Source: Halomonadaceae bacterium T82-2 (GTDB taxonomy: Bacteria; Pseudomonadota; Gammaproteobacteria; Pseudomonadales; Halomonadaceae). From it: 61,085 nucleotides of DNA. Positions 39,171-49,002 of this stretch are shown here, one piece after another. The stretch covers positions 1 to 61,085 of the forward strand of contig LSBP01000017.1 of NCBI GenBank assembly GCA_001577635.1, read 5' to 3'. The stretch's first letter is position 1. Every line of letters begins with the position of its first letter. A program made the translations under genes and the position numbers. Under the pieces are notes generated by a model, which was not told the origin of the DNA, ran no database searches, and was given only the letters and a program-made list of their open reading frames with translations.

Positions 39171-40133
39171 TCAGCCACGCTCGTCCAGGAAGGCCTGGAC
39201 GATCTCGTGGAAGTCGGTATCGCCCCGAAAGCCCAGGGCCTCGGCGCGACGGTTGTTGAAACGGGCCGGCCAGCTGGCGACGATGGCCTCGATGCGCGGA
39301 TCGGGCTCGTGGCGCACGCGCGCAAGCGCCGCCTCGCCACTGCGTTCGCGCAGCACCTCGAGCATGGCGGCGACACTCACCGTGATGCCCGGCAGCATGA
39401 AGGCCCGATAGGGGGCCAGCGCCTCGCCGGGAAGCGTCGCGCCGTGCAGCAGCGCGTCGATGACCCGCCGCGGCGACATCACGAACAGCTCGAGATCGGT
39501 GGGCACCGGGCAGATCGCCGCCTCGCCGTTGAGCGGCTCGCGCAGGATGCTGGAGGCGAAGCTCGAGGCCGCGGCGTTCGGCCGGCCGGGACGAATGACG
39601 ATGGTCGGCAGGCGCAGCACGCAGCCGTCGACCAGCCCGCGGCGGCTGTAGTCGTTGATCAACAGCTCGCACATCGCCTTCTGTGCGCCGTAGGAACTCT
39701 GCGGCGTCAGCGCCGTCATGTCGTCGAGCACCGCCGGCAGCTCGCCGCCGTAGACCGCCACCGAGCTGGCCATGATCAGCCGGGTGCTCGACAGCCCGGC
39801 CTGCCGGCAGCCCTCCAGCAGGGCGCGGGTGGCATCGAAGTTGACGTGCAGGCCCAGGTCGAGGTCCGCCTCGGCGGCCGAGCTGACCACCGCGGCGAGG
39901 TGATAGATCACCGCGGGGGCGTCGGCGAGCACGTCGTCGAGCGCCCCGGGGCGGGCGATGTCCAGCGCCCGGCAGTCCAGGGTCACGCCATCGCGCGCTT
40001 CCAGGGTCGGCGCGACCTGATCGACGAGGGTCAGGCGCGTCAGGGGCCGGCCGTTGAGGCTCCCCTGCTCGAGCAGGGCCGCGCTCAGGCGCTGGCCCAG
40101 AAAGCCGGCGGCGCCGGTGATCAGAACGTGCAT
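39171..40133 (-). CDS. denD: D-erythronate dehydrogenase (NAD-dependent epimerase/dehydratase family)
   Basis: Extended short-chain dehydrogenase of 320 residues. The N-terminal MHVLITGAAGFLGQRL is the NAD site (GxxGxxG), and SSVAVYGG with YGAQKAMCE gives the catalytic Ser and YxxxK. DenD oxidises D-erythronate to 2-oxo-tetronate in the route ending in dihydroxyacetone phosphate. Assignment to DenD rather than another SDR rests on its place next to otnI, otnC, otnK and ltnD, a combination known for C4 sugar-acid catabolism. Confidence 0.87.
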   Translation of the reverse strand: MHVLITGAAGFLGQRLSAALLEQGSLNGRPLTRLTLVDQVAPTLEARDGVTLDCRALDIARPGALDDVLADAPAVIYHLAAVVSSAAEADLDLGLHVNFDATRALLEGCRQAGLSSTRLIMASSVAVYGGELPAVLDDMTALTPQSSYGAQKAMCELLINDYSRRGLVDGCVLRLPTIVIRPGRPNAAASSFASSILREPLNGEAAICPVPTDLELFVMSPRRVIDALLHGATLPGEALAPYRAFMLPGITVSVAAMLEVLRERSGEAALARVRHEPDPRIEAIVASWPARFNNRRAEALGFRGDTDFHEIVQAFLDERG

Positions 40134-40167
40134 CGTGGTACCTCGATTCCTCGTGTTGTCGTTGTCG

Positions 40168-40980
40168 TCAGTCGACGTTCGGGGCGCCGGTGGTCAGCCC
40201 GTAGGCCGCGCCCCAGCCCAGCCCGGCGCGGGTCTCGCCCGCCGGACGGTACTCGCAGCCGATCCAGCCGTCGTAGCCCAGCGCCTCGAGCCGCGCGAAC
40301 AGCGCCGGATAGTGGATCTCGCCGACATCCGGCTCGTGGCGACCGGGCACCCCGGCGATCTGCACGTGGCCGATCCGCGGGAACTGGGCCTCCAGCGCGG
40401 CGGTGAGGTTCCCCTCGCTCATCTGGCAGTGATAGAGGTCGAACTGGACGCGCAGGTTGGCCGCGCCGACCTGTTCGAGAATCTCGCGGGCCTGGGCCTG
40501 ACGGTTCAGGAAGTAGCCCGGCATGTCGTGCTCGTTGATCGGCTCGATGAGCAGGGTGCGCCCCGCCTTGGCCAGTTCGGCGGCGGCATGGCGCAGGTTG
40601 GCGATATAGGTCGCCCGGTGTGCCTCGCGGGTCGCCGCATCGGCCTCCGCCGGCACCACGCCGGCCATGGCGTGCAGGCGCGGGCAGTCCAGCGCCTCGG
40701 CGTAGCGCAGCGCCTCGTCGACGCTGTCGCGGAACTCCGCCTCGCGCCCGGGCAAACTGGCCAGGCCGCGCTCACCGGCCGCCCAGTCGCCCGGCGGCAG
40801 GTTGAACAGCACCTGCGTCAGGCCGTGGTCGTCGAGCGCCCGGCGCAGCTCGCGCGGCTCGAAGGCATAGGGAAAGAGGTATTCGACCCCGCGGAAGCCG
40901 GACTCGGCGGCGGCCGCGAAGCGCGCGAGAAAGTCCCGCTCGGTGAACAGCATGCTGAGATTGGCGGCGAAACGAAGCAT
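40168..40980 (-). CDS. otnI: 2-oxo-tetronate isomerase (hydroxypyruvate isomerase family)
   Basis: TIM-barrel sugar isomerase of 270 residues. The family start [35 protein letters not shown] with the metal-binding Glu, and the later VQFDLYHCQ and GCEYRPAG segments identify it as Hyi/OtnI-like. OtnI interconverts 2-oxo-tetronate and 3-oxo-tetronate so that the kinase OtnK can act. A true hydroxypyruvate isomerase would look much the same; the operon decides for OtnI. Confidence 0.9.
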   Translation of the reverse strand: MLRFAANLSMLFTERDFLARFAAAAESGFRGVEYLFPYAFEPRELRRALDDHGLTQVLFNLPPGDWAAGERGLASLPGREAEFRDSVDEALRYAEALDCPRLHAMAGVVPAEADAATREAHRATYIANLRHAAAELAKAGRTLLIEPINEHDMPGYFLNRQAQAREILEQVGAANLRVQFDLYHCQMSEGNLTAALEAQFPRIGHVQIAGVPGRHEPDVGEIHYPALFARLEALGYDGWIGCEYRPAGETRAGLGWGAAYGLTTGAPNVD

Positions 40981-41010
40981 CGTGTCTCCTCGTGACGAAA
41001 ACCGGCCGGG

Positions 41011-41658
41011 TCAGTCCCGGGGGAAGCGCGCCTCGAGGGCGGCGACCTGGTCCGGGGTCAGCGTGCGGGGGTTGTGCCCGCGCAGCAGCAGGTAGAGCTT
41101 GGCGGTTTCCTCGAGCTCCTCGGTGGCGTACACCGCCGCTTCCAGCGACTTGCCCGCCACCACCGGGCCGTGGTTGGCCAGCAGCACCGCGCTGTGGCGA
41201 CCGGCCAGACCCTTCACCGCGTCGCCCAGCGCGGCGTCGCCGGGCATGTGATAGGGCACCAGCGGCAGCCGGCCCACGCGCATCACGTAGTAGGCGGTCA
41301 GTGGCGGCAGGCAGTCGTCGTGATCGATCTCGGGCAGGCACGACACCGCCACCGAATGGGTGGAGTGCAGGTGGACGATGGCACCGGACTGCGGGCGCTC
41401 GGCGTACATCGCCATGTGCAGGAAGCTTTCCTTGGTGGGCCTGTCGCCGTCGAGGCAGTTGCCCTCGCCGTCCAGCCGCGAGATGCGGGCCGGATCGAGC
41501 CGGCCGAGGCAGGCATTGGTGGGCGTCATCAACCAGCCGCCGTCGTCGGTGCGCACGCTGATGTTGCCGCTCGAGCCCATGGTCAGGCCGCGGTCGAACA
41601 GCGAGCGGCCGAGGGTGGCGATCTGCTCGCGCAGGCGATTGTCGTCGTGGCGGCTCAT
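41011..41658 (-). CDS. otnC: 3-oxo-tetronate 4-phosphate decarboxylase (class II aldolase family)
   Basis: Protein of 215 residues of the class II aldolase/adducin family. TMGSSGNISVR and VHLHSTHSVAVS (zinc-binding His pair) with LLANHGPVV are the family's metal and substrate sites. OtnC decarboxylates 3-oxo-tetronate 4-phosphate to dihydroxyacetone phosphate. Its start overlaps the otnK stop by four bases (ATGA), so the two are coupled. The longer frame up to 41949 lies within otnK and is not used. Confidence 0.92.
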   Translation of the reverse strand: MSRHDDNRLREQIATLGRSLFDRGLTMGSSGNISVRTDDGGWLMTPTNACLGRLDPARISRLDGEGNCLDGDRPTKESFLHMAMYAERPQSGAIVHLHSTHSVAVSCLPEIDHDDCLPPLTAYYVMRVGRLPLVPYHMPGDAALGDAVKGLAGRHSAVLLANHGPVVAGKSLEAAVYATEELEETAKLYLLLRGHNPRTLTPDQVAALEARFPRD

Positions 41659-42935
41659 GACAGCACCTCGAAGGCTCGCGTGAAGAAGTCGGTGCCGCCG
41701 AAGTTGCCCGACTTGAGCGCCACGGACAGCGGCGCCTCGCGCCCGGCGACGGCGGTCTGCATCCAGGGCACGCCGGGGTCGATCTGCTCGCCGATGCGCA
41801 GGGTCTCCACGCCCAGCGCCGAGATCACCGCCCCGGAGGTCTCGCCGCCGGCGACCACCAGCCGCCCCACGCCCTCGGCCACCAGCCGCCGCGCCAGCTC
41901 GGCCAGCGCGCGCTCGACCAGCTCGCCGGCCCGCACCACGCCGAGACACTGCTGGGCGGCGCGCACCTGCTCCGGCGCCGCCGAGGCGGCGATCAGCACC
42001 GGGCGCGTCGCGCTCAGGCGCTCGCGGGCGAAGTCGAGCGCCGCCTCGAGGGTGGTATCCCCCTCGGCCAGGGCCAGCGGATCGAGCTCGAAGACGGCGT
42101 GGTCGTGGCGGAAATGCGCGATCTGGGCGAGCGTGGCCCGCGAGCAGCTGCCGGCCAGCACCAGCGCCGCGCCCTCGGCGGGCGCCAGGCGCCCGGCATC
42201 GTCGATCGGCGCCAGCCAGCCACGCCGGCGGTAGACCTCGGGCAGGCTCTGGCCCAGCCCCGAGCCGCCGGTGACCAGGGCATGATCGGCCACCGCCTCG
42301 GCCAGCACGGCCAGGTCGTGCTCGTCGAGAGCATCGCAGATCACGTGACGCACGCCTTCATTGGCCAGCGCGCCCAGCCGCTCCCCGGCCGCCGCCGCCC
42401 CGCGGGACAGGGTGGCATGGGCGAGCAGCCCCACCGGATGCGGGGTCTGCCGCCCCAGCACGCGCACCAGGTCGGCATCGGTCATGGGGTTGAGCGGATG
42501 GTGCTCCATGCCGCTTTCGTTGAGCAGGCGATCGCCGACGAACAGGTGGCCCTGATAGACGGTGCGAGCGTTGACGGGAAACGCCGGCACCATCACCGTC
42601 TGCGACGCCCCCAGACGCTCGATCAGCGCATCGGCGACCGGGCCGATATTGCCGGCATCCGTGGAGTCGAACGTCGAGCAGTACTTGAAGAAGATCTGCC
42701 GGGCACCCAGCCCGCGCAGCCAGTCGAGCGCGGCCTGCGAGGTCTCGACGGCCTGCTCCGCCGGGCAGGAGCGCGACTTCAGCGCCACCACCACGGCGTC
42801 GACATCGCCGACATCCAGCGGCTCGCACGGCACGCCGATGGTCTGCACGCAGCGCATGCCGGCCCGGACCAGGTTGTTGGCCAGGTCGCTGGCGCCGGTG
42901 AAGTCGTCGGCGATCGCGCCCAGCACCACGCTCAT
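41655..42935 (-). CDS. otnK: 3-oxo-tetronate kinase (DUF1537 family)
   Basis: Kinase of 426 residues, full length for the DUF1537 four-carbon acid sugar kinases. The N-terminal GAIADDFTGASDLANNLVRAG is the family signature, and the C-terminal domain has VVAGGETSGAVISALG for nucleotide binding. OtnK phosphorylates 3-oxo-tetronate at C4. Its start overlaps ltnD by four bases and its end overlaps otnC, showing tight coupling within the operon. Confidence 0.94.
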   Translation of the reverse strand: MSVVLGAIADDFTGASDLANNLVRAGMRCVQTIGVPCEPLDVGDVDAVVVALKSRSCPAEQAVETSQAALDWLRGLGARQIFFKYCSTFDSTDAGNIGPVADALIERLGASQTVMVPAFPVNARTVYQGHLFVGDRLLNESGMEHHPLNPMTDADLVRVLGRQTPHPVGLLAHATLSRGAAAAGERLGALANEGVRHVICDALDEHDLAVLAEAVADHALVTGGSGLGQSLPEVYRRRGWLAPIDDAGRLAPAEGAALVLAGSCSRATLAQIAHFRHDHAVFELDPLALAEGDTTLEAALDFARERLSATRPVLIAASAAPEQVRAAQQCLGVVRAGELVERALAELARRLVAEGVGRLVVAGGETSGAVISALGVETLRIGEQIDPGVPWMQTAVAGREAPLSVALKSGNFGGTDFFTRAFEVLS

Positions 42936-43864
42936 GACGGCGCCTCCGCGTCGTTGGCGGCTGTCGGCAGGTCGAGCCCGGCGAGACGCTGGTAGACCTT
43001 GATCACCGCCGCGTCGTCCTCGCGGCCATAGCCCGCGCCGCTGGCGGCGGTGAACTGCTGCAGGGCGCTGGCGGCCAGCGGCGTGGGGAACGTCAGCTCG
43101 CGTCCGGTCTGGTGCACCAGGTTGAGATCCTTGACGAAGATGTCGACGGCGGAGAGCGGCGTGTAGTCGCCCTCGAGGATGTGCGGCACGCGATTCTCGA
43201 ACATCCAGGAGTTGCCCGCCGAGCGGGTGATCACCCCGTAGAGTGCCTCGGGATCGATGCCCATGCGGATCCCCAGCGCCATGGCCTCGGCGGCGGCGGC
43301 GATGTGCACGCCGGCGAGCAGCTGGTTGACCAGCTTGACCCGCGAGCCCATGCCTGCGGCGTCACCGAGGCGGTGCACCGTCTCGGCCATGGCGTCCAGC
43401 ACCGGCGCGGCGCGCTCGAAGGCCTCGGCGCTGCCCGAGGCCATCACCGACAGCCGCCCCTGGCGCGACTTGGCGGCCCCGCCGCTGATCGGCGCGTCCA
43501 GCAGGAGCAGGCCCGCCGCGTCCAGCCGCGCCCCCAGTGACTCGGCATAGCTCGGTGCCACCGTGGCGCACTGGATCACCAGACCCGTGCGACCCGGCGC
43601 GGCCGTCAGCCCCGCCTCGCCGAACAGCACCGACTCGACCTGATCGGCGTTGACCACCACCACGACCACCACGTCGCAGTGCTCGCCCAGCTCGCGAGGG
43701 GTATCGACGCAGCGACCGCCGGCGGTCACGAAGGCCTCCCGGGCGGCGGCGGAGACGTCGCAGCCGATCACCGGCAGCCCCGCTTCCTGCATGGCCAGGG
43801 CGGTTCCCAGCCCCATGGCCCCCAGGCCGATGACACCGACGGTAACCGGTTGTGGATGAGACAC
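42932..43864 (-). CDS. ltnD: L-threonate dehydrogenase
   Basis: Beta-hydroxyacid dehydrogenase of 310 residues. The cofactor site is GVIGLGAMGLG, the substrate motif DAPISGGAAKSRQGRL, the catalytic Lys lies in GSRVKLVNQLL. These match LtnD, which oxidises L-threonate to 2-oxo-tetronate. The GTG start at 43864 was chosen because GAGGAGG lies 6 nt upstream; the longer frame passes through the LacI operator and is unlikely. It is the first gene of the ten-gene operon. Confidence 0.92.
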   Translation of the reverse strand: MSHPQPVTVGVIGLGAMGLGTALAMQEAGLPVIGCDVSAAAREAFVTAGGRCVDTPRELGEHCDVVVVVVVNADQVESVLFGEAGLTAAPGRTGLVIQCATVAPSYAESLGARLDAAGLLLLDAPISGGAAKSRQGRLSVMASGSAEAFERAAPVLDAMAETVHRLGDAAGMGSRVKLVNQLLAGVHIAAAAEAMALGIRMGIDPEALYGVITRSAGNSWMFENRVPHILEGDYTPLSAVDIFVKDLNLVHQTGRELTFPTPLAASALQQFTAASGAGYGREDDAAVIKVYQRLAGLDLPTAANDAEAPS

Positions 43865-43929
43865 TCGCGACCTCCTCGTGCTGGGCGCCGGCCACCGCGA
43901 AACGGGTTCGGGGCTGTCGACGCGGTTCA

Positions 43930-43945
43930 ATGTTAGCGCTAACAT
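43930..43945. promoter_or_regulatory. LacI-family operator
   Basis: ATGTTAGCGCTAACAT is a perfect 16-bp palindrome with a central CG, the standard form of a LacI/GntR-type operator. A further half-site, TTGTTAGA, follows at about 43949. It lies between ltnD and the divergent LacI-family gene and probably controls both. Confidence 0.85.
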
Positions 43946-44061
43946 CCATTGTTAGATGAGCCGTTCCGCAGGCACAAGTGCGTTTGCGCCCGGCACGACC
44001 AATGTCTAAGCATTGACGGTCGCCCTACCCTCCCCCTGCCGCACAGGAGATCGCTCCGGTC

Positions 44062-45090
44062 ATGGCCGACACCTCGTCCCGCCGCCCCCGCCGGCGCGCC
44101 AAGCAGCCCACCATCGCCGAGGTGGCCCGGGAGGCCGGTGTCTCGGCGATCACCGTCTCGCGCGTGCTCAACACGCCCGAGTCCGTGCGCGAGACCACCC
44201 GCCGCCGGGTCGAGGCGGCCATCGAGACGGTCGGCTACGTGCCCAACCGTCTCGCCGGCAGCCTGGCCTCGGCGCAGTCGCGCTTCATCGCGGTGATCGT
44301 GCCGTCGCTGTCCAACATCGTGTTCACCGAGGTGATCCAGGGGCTGCAGGCCACCTTCGAGGCGCGCGGCTACCAGATCCTGCTCGGCAACACCGACTAC
44401 GACCTGCAGCGCGAGGACCAGCTGGTCGGCACCTTCCTCGGCTGGTCGCCCGCTGCCCTGGTCATCACCGGCCTGCGCCACAGCGAGGTCTGCGGGCGGC
44501 GCCTGCGCCAGTGGGAGGGGCCGATCGTCGAGATCATGGAGCTGGGCACGGCGATCGACCTCAACGTCGGCCTCGACCACCTCAAGGCGGGGCGCTGCAT
44601 GGCCGGTCATCTGCGCGAGCGCGGCTATCGCCGCGTGGTCTACGTGGGCGCGCAGATGGCGCGCGACTATCGCGCCCGGCTGCGCTACGAGGGGCATTGC
44701 GAGGTGCTGGCCGCGGCGGGACTCGAGGCGCCGCTGCTGGACATGGATCAACTGGGGCAGTTCGAGACCGGCGCCCGGGCCCTGGATCAGGTACTCGCGA
44801 CGCACCCCGAAACCGAGGCCATCCACTTCGCCAACGACGACCTGGCCACCGGCGCCCTGCTCCACGCCAACCGCCTCGGCATCGCGGTACCGCAGCGTAT
44901 CGCCATCGCCGGCTTCAACGGCCTGGCGATCGGCCAGCACGTGACGCCGCGGCTGACCAGCATCGCCTCGCCCCGGGAGCTGATCGGCCGCCGTGCCGCC
45001 CAGGCGGTGCTGGCGCGGCTCGACGGCGAGGCTACCGTCGACGGCCCGCTCGACGTGGGCTTTACGCTGATGGCCGGCGAGAGTACCTGA
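44062..45090 (+). CDS. LacI family transcriptional regulator of the tetronate operon
   Basis: Regulator of 342 residues. The helix-turn-helix is PTIAEVAREAGVSAITVSRVL (about 16-36) with the hinge VGYVPNRLAGSLAS, and a periplasmic-binding-like effector domain starts near FIAVIVPSLSN. It is divergent from the ltnD-otn-TRAP operon, with the perfect palindrome between them, so it probably represses that operon and itself until a C4 acid or intermediate binds. GntR-type relatives respond to sugar acids. The ATG at 44062 has CAGGAGA upstream. Confidence 0.92.
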   Translation: MADTSSRRPRRRAKQPTIAEVAREAGVSAITVSRVLNTPESVRETTRRRVEAAIETVGYVPNRLAGSLASAQSRFIAVIVPSLSNIVFTEVIQGLQATFEARGYQILLGNTDYDLQREDQLVGTFLGWSPAALVITGLRHSEVCGRRLRQWEGPIVEIMELGTAIDLNVGLDHLKAGRCMAGHLRERGYRRVVYVGAQMARDYRARLRYEGHCEVLAAAGLEAPLLDMDQLGQFETGARALDQVLATHPETEAIHFANDDLATGALLHANRLGIAVPQRIAIAGFNGLAIGQHVTPRLTSIASPRELIGRRAAQAVLARLDGEATVDGPLDVGFTLMAGEST

Positions 45091-45230
45091 GGCTTAATAC
45101 GAAAACTGCCTGCGCTCGGTAATACGGCGTTAAAAATCGGCTCAAAGTACTCATTTACAGCGCGTAAACTGCGTCTTTTTCACCAATTTTTGCCTTGTCT
45201 TACCTTCGCTCGCCGACTTTTCGTACAAAC
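45091..45230. repeat. Long intergenic palindromic repeat, copy C
   Basis: The outer arms TACGAAAACTGCC and CGCCGACTTTTCGTACAAA pair with each other. Two CGCTCG direct repeats (45113-45118 and 45207-45212) bound an inner imperfect hairpin that closes on TTTAC-AGCGC-GTAAA. The inner arms (GTAATACGG... and ...TTGTCTTAC) pair over about 40 nt. It fills the gap between the convergent lacI-type and GDPD genes. This form is common in marine gammaproteobacterial genomes as far as I recall. Confidence 0.8.
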
Positions 45231-45242
45231 CCTGAAGCCCGC

Positions 45243-45991
45243 TCAGGCCGGATGGGCGCCGAAGCGCGCCGGGTCGTCGCTGATCACGGCATCCACGCCC
45301 CATTCCGAGCAGGGCGCGAAGGCCGCGGGGTCGTTGGCGGTGTAGCACACCAGATGCAGGCCCGCGGCCTTCACCGCCGCGGCATCGTCGCGGGTGAGCC
45401 GCTGCCAGTCGAGGTTGATGCTGAAGGCGTCGAGGCTGCGGCAGCGCGCCAGCCAGCCGTCGGGCAGCGCCTCGGCGAGCCAGCCCAGCACGGCCTCGGG
45501 ATGGTCGCGACGGACCTGGGCCAGCAGGGTGTCGTCGAACGAGGAGATCAGCAGCCGCTCGGGCGGCAGGGCCGCCAGGGCACGTCCCGCCACCGCGGCC
45601 AGGGCGGTGGCGTCGTGGCCGGGGCTGAGCTTGAGCTCGAGGTTGAGGCCCATGCCGTGCTCGGCGAGCCGCGCCAGGGCGTCATCGAGGCTGGCCATGC
45701 GCTCCCCGGCGAAGCGCGCGTCGAACCAGCGCCCCACGTCGAGCCCCTGGGCGGCGACCCAGTCCAGCTCGCGCAGCCGGGCGTGGCCGTCGGAGCAGCG
45801 GCTCACGTCGGCGTCGTGCCAGATCACCGGCATGCCGTCGCCGAGGCGCTGCACGTCCAGCTCGACCCAGCGGCAGCCCGCGGCGTGGGCGGCATCGATG
45901 GCAGACAGGGTGTTTTCGGGCGCTCGTGCGGCATAGCCGCGATGGGCGATGATCGCCGGCAGGTCCGGCGTCGGGCGATGGGGTGACATGC

Positions 45992-45995
<4 letters not shown>
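45243..45995 (-). CDS. ugpQ: Glycerophosphodiester phosphodiesterase
   Basis: Cytoplasmic-type GDPD of 250 residues without a signal peptide. The catalytic motifs [15 protein letters not shown] (His, Arg, Glu), [11 protein letters not shown] and the second His in IWHDADVSR are complete. It cleaves glycerophosphodiesters to glycerol-3-phosphate and an alcohol. The chosen start overlaps the ATP-binding gene stop by four bases (ATGA), as with UgpQ in ugp operons; a second ATG at 45989 is possible. The symbol is given by that context. Confidence 0.9.
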
Positions 45996-47110
<1,115 letters not shown>

Positions 47111-47149
47111 AACAGTTGTCTCGTCAGCATTCTTCGAGGGCGCCCGGGC

Positions 47150-47190
47150 GTTGCACGAAAACGGCCTGCGCTCGCCGGTTTTCGTACAAA
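47150..47190. repeat. Short intergenic palindromic repeat, copy D
   Basis: TTGCACGAAAACGGC pairs with GCCGGTTTTCGTACAAA around CTGCGCTC. It has the outer arms of the long repeats with the core absent, and it lies between ugpE and ugpC inside the operon. Confidence 0.72.
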
Positions 47191-47214
47191 GCACCTCGCA
47201 CCCGTAGTAACCGC

Positions 47215-48060
47215 TTACTTTTCCGTCTCGACCAGGCCTTTGACGAAGTAGCGCTGCATCAGCAGGATCACCAGCACCGGCGGCCCCATGGCCAGCATCG
47301 CGGTGGCCGTGACGTCCTGCCAGGGCACCAGGGCGTCGCCGGTGGTCAGCAGCCGCTTGAGGCTCACCACCACGGTCAGGTAGTCGGCGTTGGTGGTGAT
47401 CAGCAGCGGCCACAGGTACTGGTTCCAGCCGTAGATGAACATGATCACGAACAGCGCGGCGATGTTGGTCTTCGACAGCGGCAGCAGGATGTCGCGCAGG
47501 AAGCGCCAGGGGCCGGCGCCGTCGATGCGCGCGGCCTCGACCAGCTCCGGCGGAATGGTCAGGTAGAACTGGCGCAGCAGGAAGGTCGCCGTGGCGCTGG
47601 CGATCAGCGGCAGGATCAGGCCGGGATAGCTGTCGAGCAGGTGCAGGTCGGCGACCACCTCGTAGGTGGGCAGGATGCGCACCTCCACCGGCAGCATCAG
47701 GGTGATGAAGATCAGCCAGAAGCACAGCCGCCGCAGCGGGAAGCGGAAGAACACGATGGCGTAGGCGGCCAGCAAGGAGATGGCGATCTTGCCCACGGCG
47801 ATGCCCAGCGCCATCACCATCGAGTTGGCGAGCAGCCGCAGCACGTCGGTGCCCAGGCCGCCCACCGGGTCGTGGATCAGCCGCGCGTAGTTGGACAGTC
47901 CGGCGTCGCCCACCCACAGCGGCGCGACGTTGGCGTAGAGGTCGCTCATGGAGTGGGTGCTGGCGGTGAAGGCCAGCCACACCGGCAGGAAGAACAGGCC
48001 GCAACCCACGGCCAGCAGCAGGTGGCTGGCCAGATCCAGCCCGGGTCGTTGGTAGCGCAT
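47215..48060 (-). CDS. ugpE: ABC transporter permease (UgpE type)
   Basis: Inner-membrane permease of 281 residues with six helices. The EAA loop, [24 protein letters not shown], is intact and contacts the ATPase. The pattern matches carbohydrate-type UgpE/MalG permeases for glycerol-3-phosphate or glycerophosphodiesters. The start at 48060 overlaps the ugpA stop (TGATG). A repeat (copy D) lies between its end and ugpC. Confidence 0.93.
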   Translation of the reverse strand: MRYQRPGLDLASHLLLAVGCGLFFLPVWLAFTASTHSMSDLYANVAPLWVGDAGLSNYARLIHDPVGGLGTDVLRLLANSMVMALGIAVGKIAISLLAAYAIVFFRFPLRRLCFWLIFITLMLPVEVRILPTYEVVADLHLLDSYPGLILPLIASATATFLLRQFYLTIPPELVEAARIDGAGPWRFLRDILLPLSKTNIAALFVIMFIYGWNQYLWPLLITTNADYLTVVVSLKRLLTTGDALVPWQDVTATAMLAMGPPVLVILLMQRYFVKGLVETEK

Positions 48061-48935
48061 CAGTACTGGACTCGACGTTCGACGAAACGGAACTGGATCA
48101 GCGTCAGCAGACCCACGAGGATCATCAGCAGCACCGACTGGGCGGCGCTCGCCCCGAGGTCCTGGCCGATGAAGCCATCCTGGTAGACCTTGTAGACCAG
48201 GGTGGTGGTGGCACCGCCCGGACCGCCGCCGGTGACGGTGTCGATGGTGCCGAAGGTCTCGAAGAAGGCGTAGACGCTGTTCATCACCAGCAGGAAGAAG
48301 CTGGTCGGCGACAGCAGCGGGAAGGTCACCGTCCAGAAGCGCCGCCAGGGGCCGGCGCCGTCGATGGCGGCCGCCTCCAGCAGGCTCTTGGGGATGGCCT
48401 GAAGCCCGGCCAGGAAGAACACGAAGTTGTAGCTCATCTGCTTCCAGATCGAGGCCAGGATCACCAGCAGCAGCGCCTGACCGCCGTCGAGGTTGTGGTT
48501 CCAGTCGATGCCCAGCGCCTTGAGCGCGGCACTCACCAGCCCCAGGGTCGGGTCGAAGAGGAACAGCCACAGCACGCCGGCCACCGCCGGCGCCACGGCA
48601 TAGGGCCAGATCAGCAGCGTCTTGTAGGCGTTGGCGCCCTTGAGGACGCGGTCGGCCTGCACCGCCAGCAGCAGGGCGATGGCCATGGCGCCCAGCGCCA
48701 CCGACAGCGAGAAGACCACGGTGGTGCCTAGGGCCTGGTAGTAGTCGGGCTCCTGCAGCACGGCGATGAAGTTGGCCAGCCCGGCGAACTGCCGCGACAG
48801 GCCGAAGGCGTCCTCGACATAGAAGGCCTGCTCGACCGCCTGCAGCGCCGGCCAGAAGAAGAACACCCCTACGATGATCAGCTGCGGCGCCATCAGCAGC
48901 CAGGGGGTGAAGCGATAACGTTGAAAGTGGGTCAT
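48060..48935 (-). CDS. ugpA: ABC transporter permease (UgpA type)
   Basis: Inner-membrane permease of 291 residues with six helices. [23 protein letters not shown] is the usual UgpA start, and [26 protein letters not shown] is the EAA loop. It pairs with UgpE for import of glycerol-3-phosphate-type substrates. It follows the binding-protein gene after a strong hairpin (48957-48989). Confidence 0.93.
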   Translation of the reverse strand: MTHFQRYRFTPWLLMAPQLIIVGVFFFWPALQAVEQAFYVEDAFGLSRQFAGLANFIAVLQEPDYYQALGTTVVFSLSVALGAMAIALLLAVQADRVLKGANAYKTLLIWPYAVAPAVAGVLWLFLFDPTLGLVSAALKALGIDWNHNLDGGQALLLVILASIWKQMSYNFVFFLAGLQAIPKSLLEAAAIDGAGPWRRFWTVTFPLLSPTSFFLLVMNSVYAFFETFGTIDTVTGGGPGGATTTLVYKVYQDGFIGQDLGASAAQSVLLMILVGLLTLIQFRFVERRVQY

Positions 48936-48956
48936 TCAGGGTCTCCGCAACGCACG

Positions 48957-48989
48957 CCGGCCCGCCACCGGCTCACGGTGGCGGGCCGG
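48957..48989 (-). terminator. Hairpin between ugpB and ugpA
   Basis: CCGGCCCGCCACCG-GCTCA-CGGTGGCGGGCCGG is a perfect 14-bp stem with a 5-nt loop and no T-run. It probably stabilises ugpB mRNA or partly terminates, so that the binding protein is made in excess, as with dctP. Confidence 0.62.
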
Positions 48990-49002
48990 TCCTGCCGGGC
49001 AA

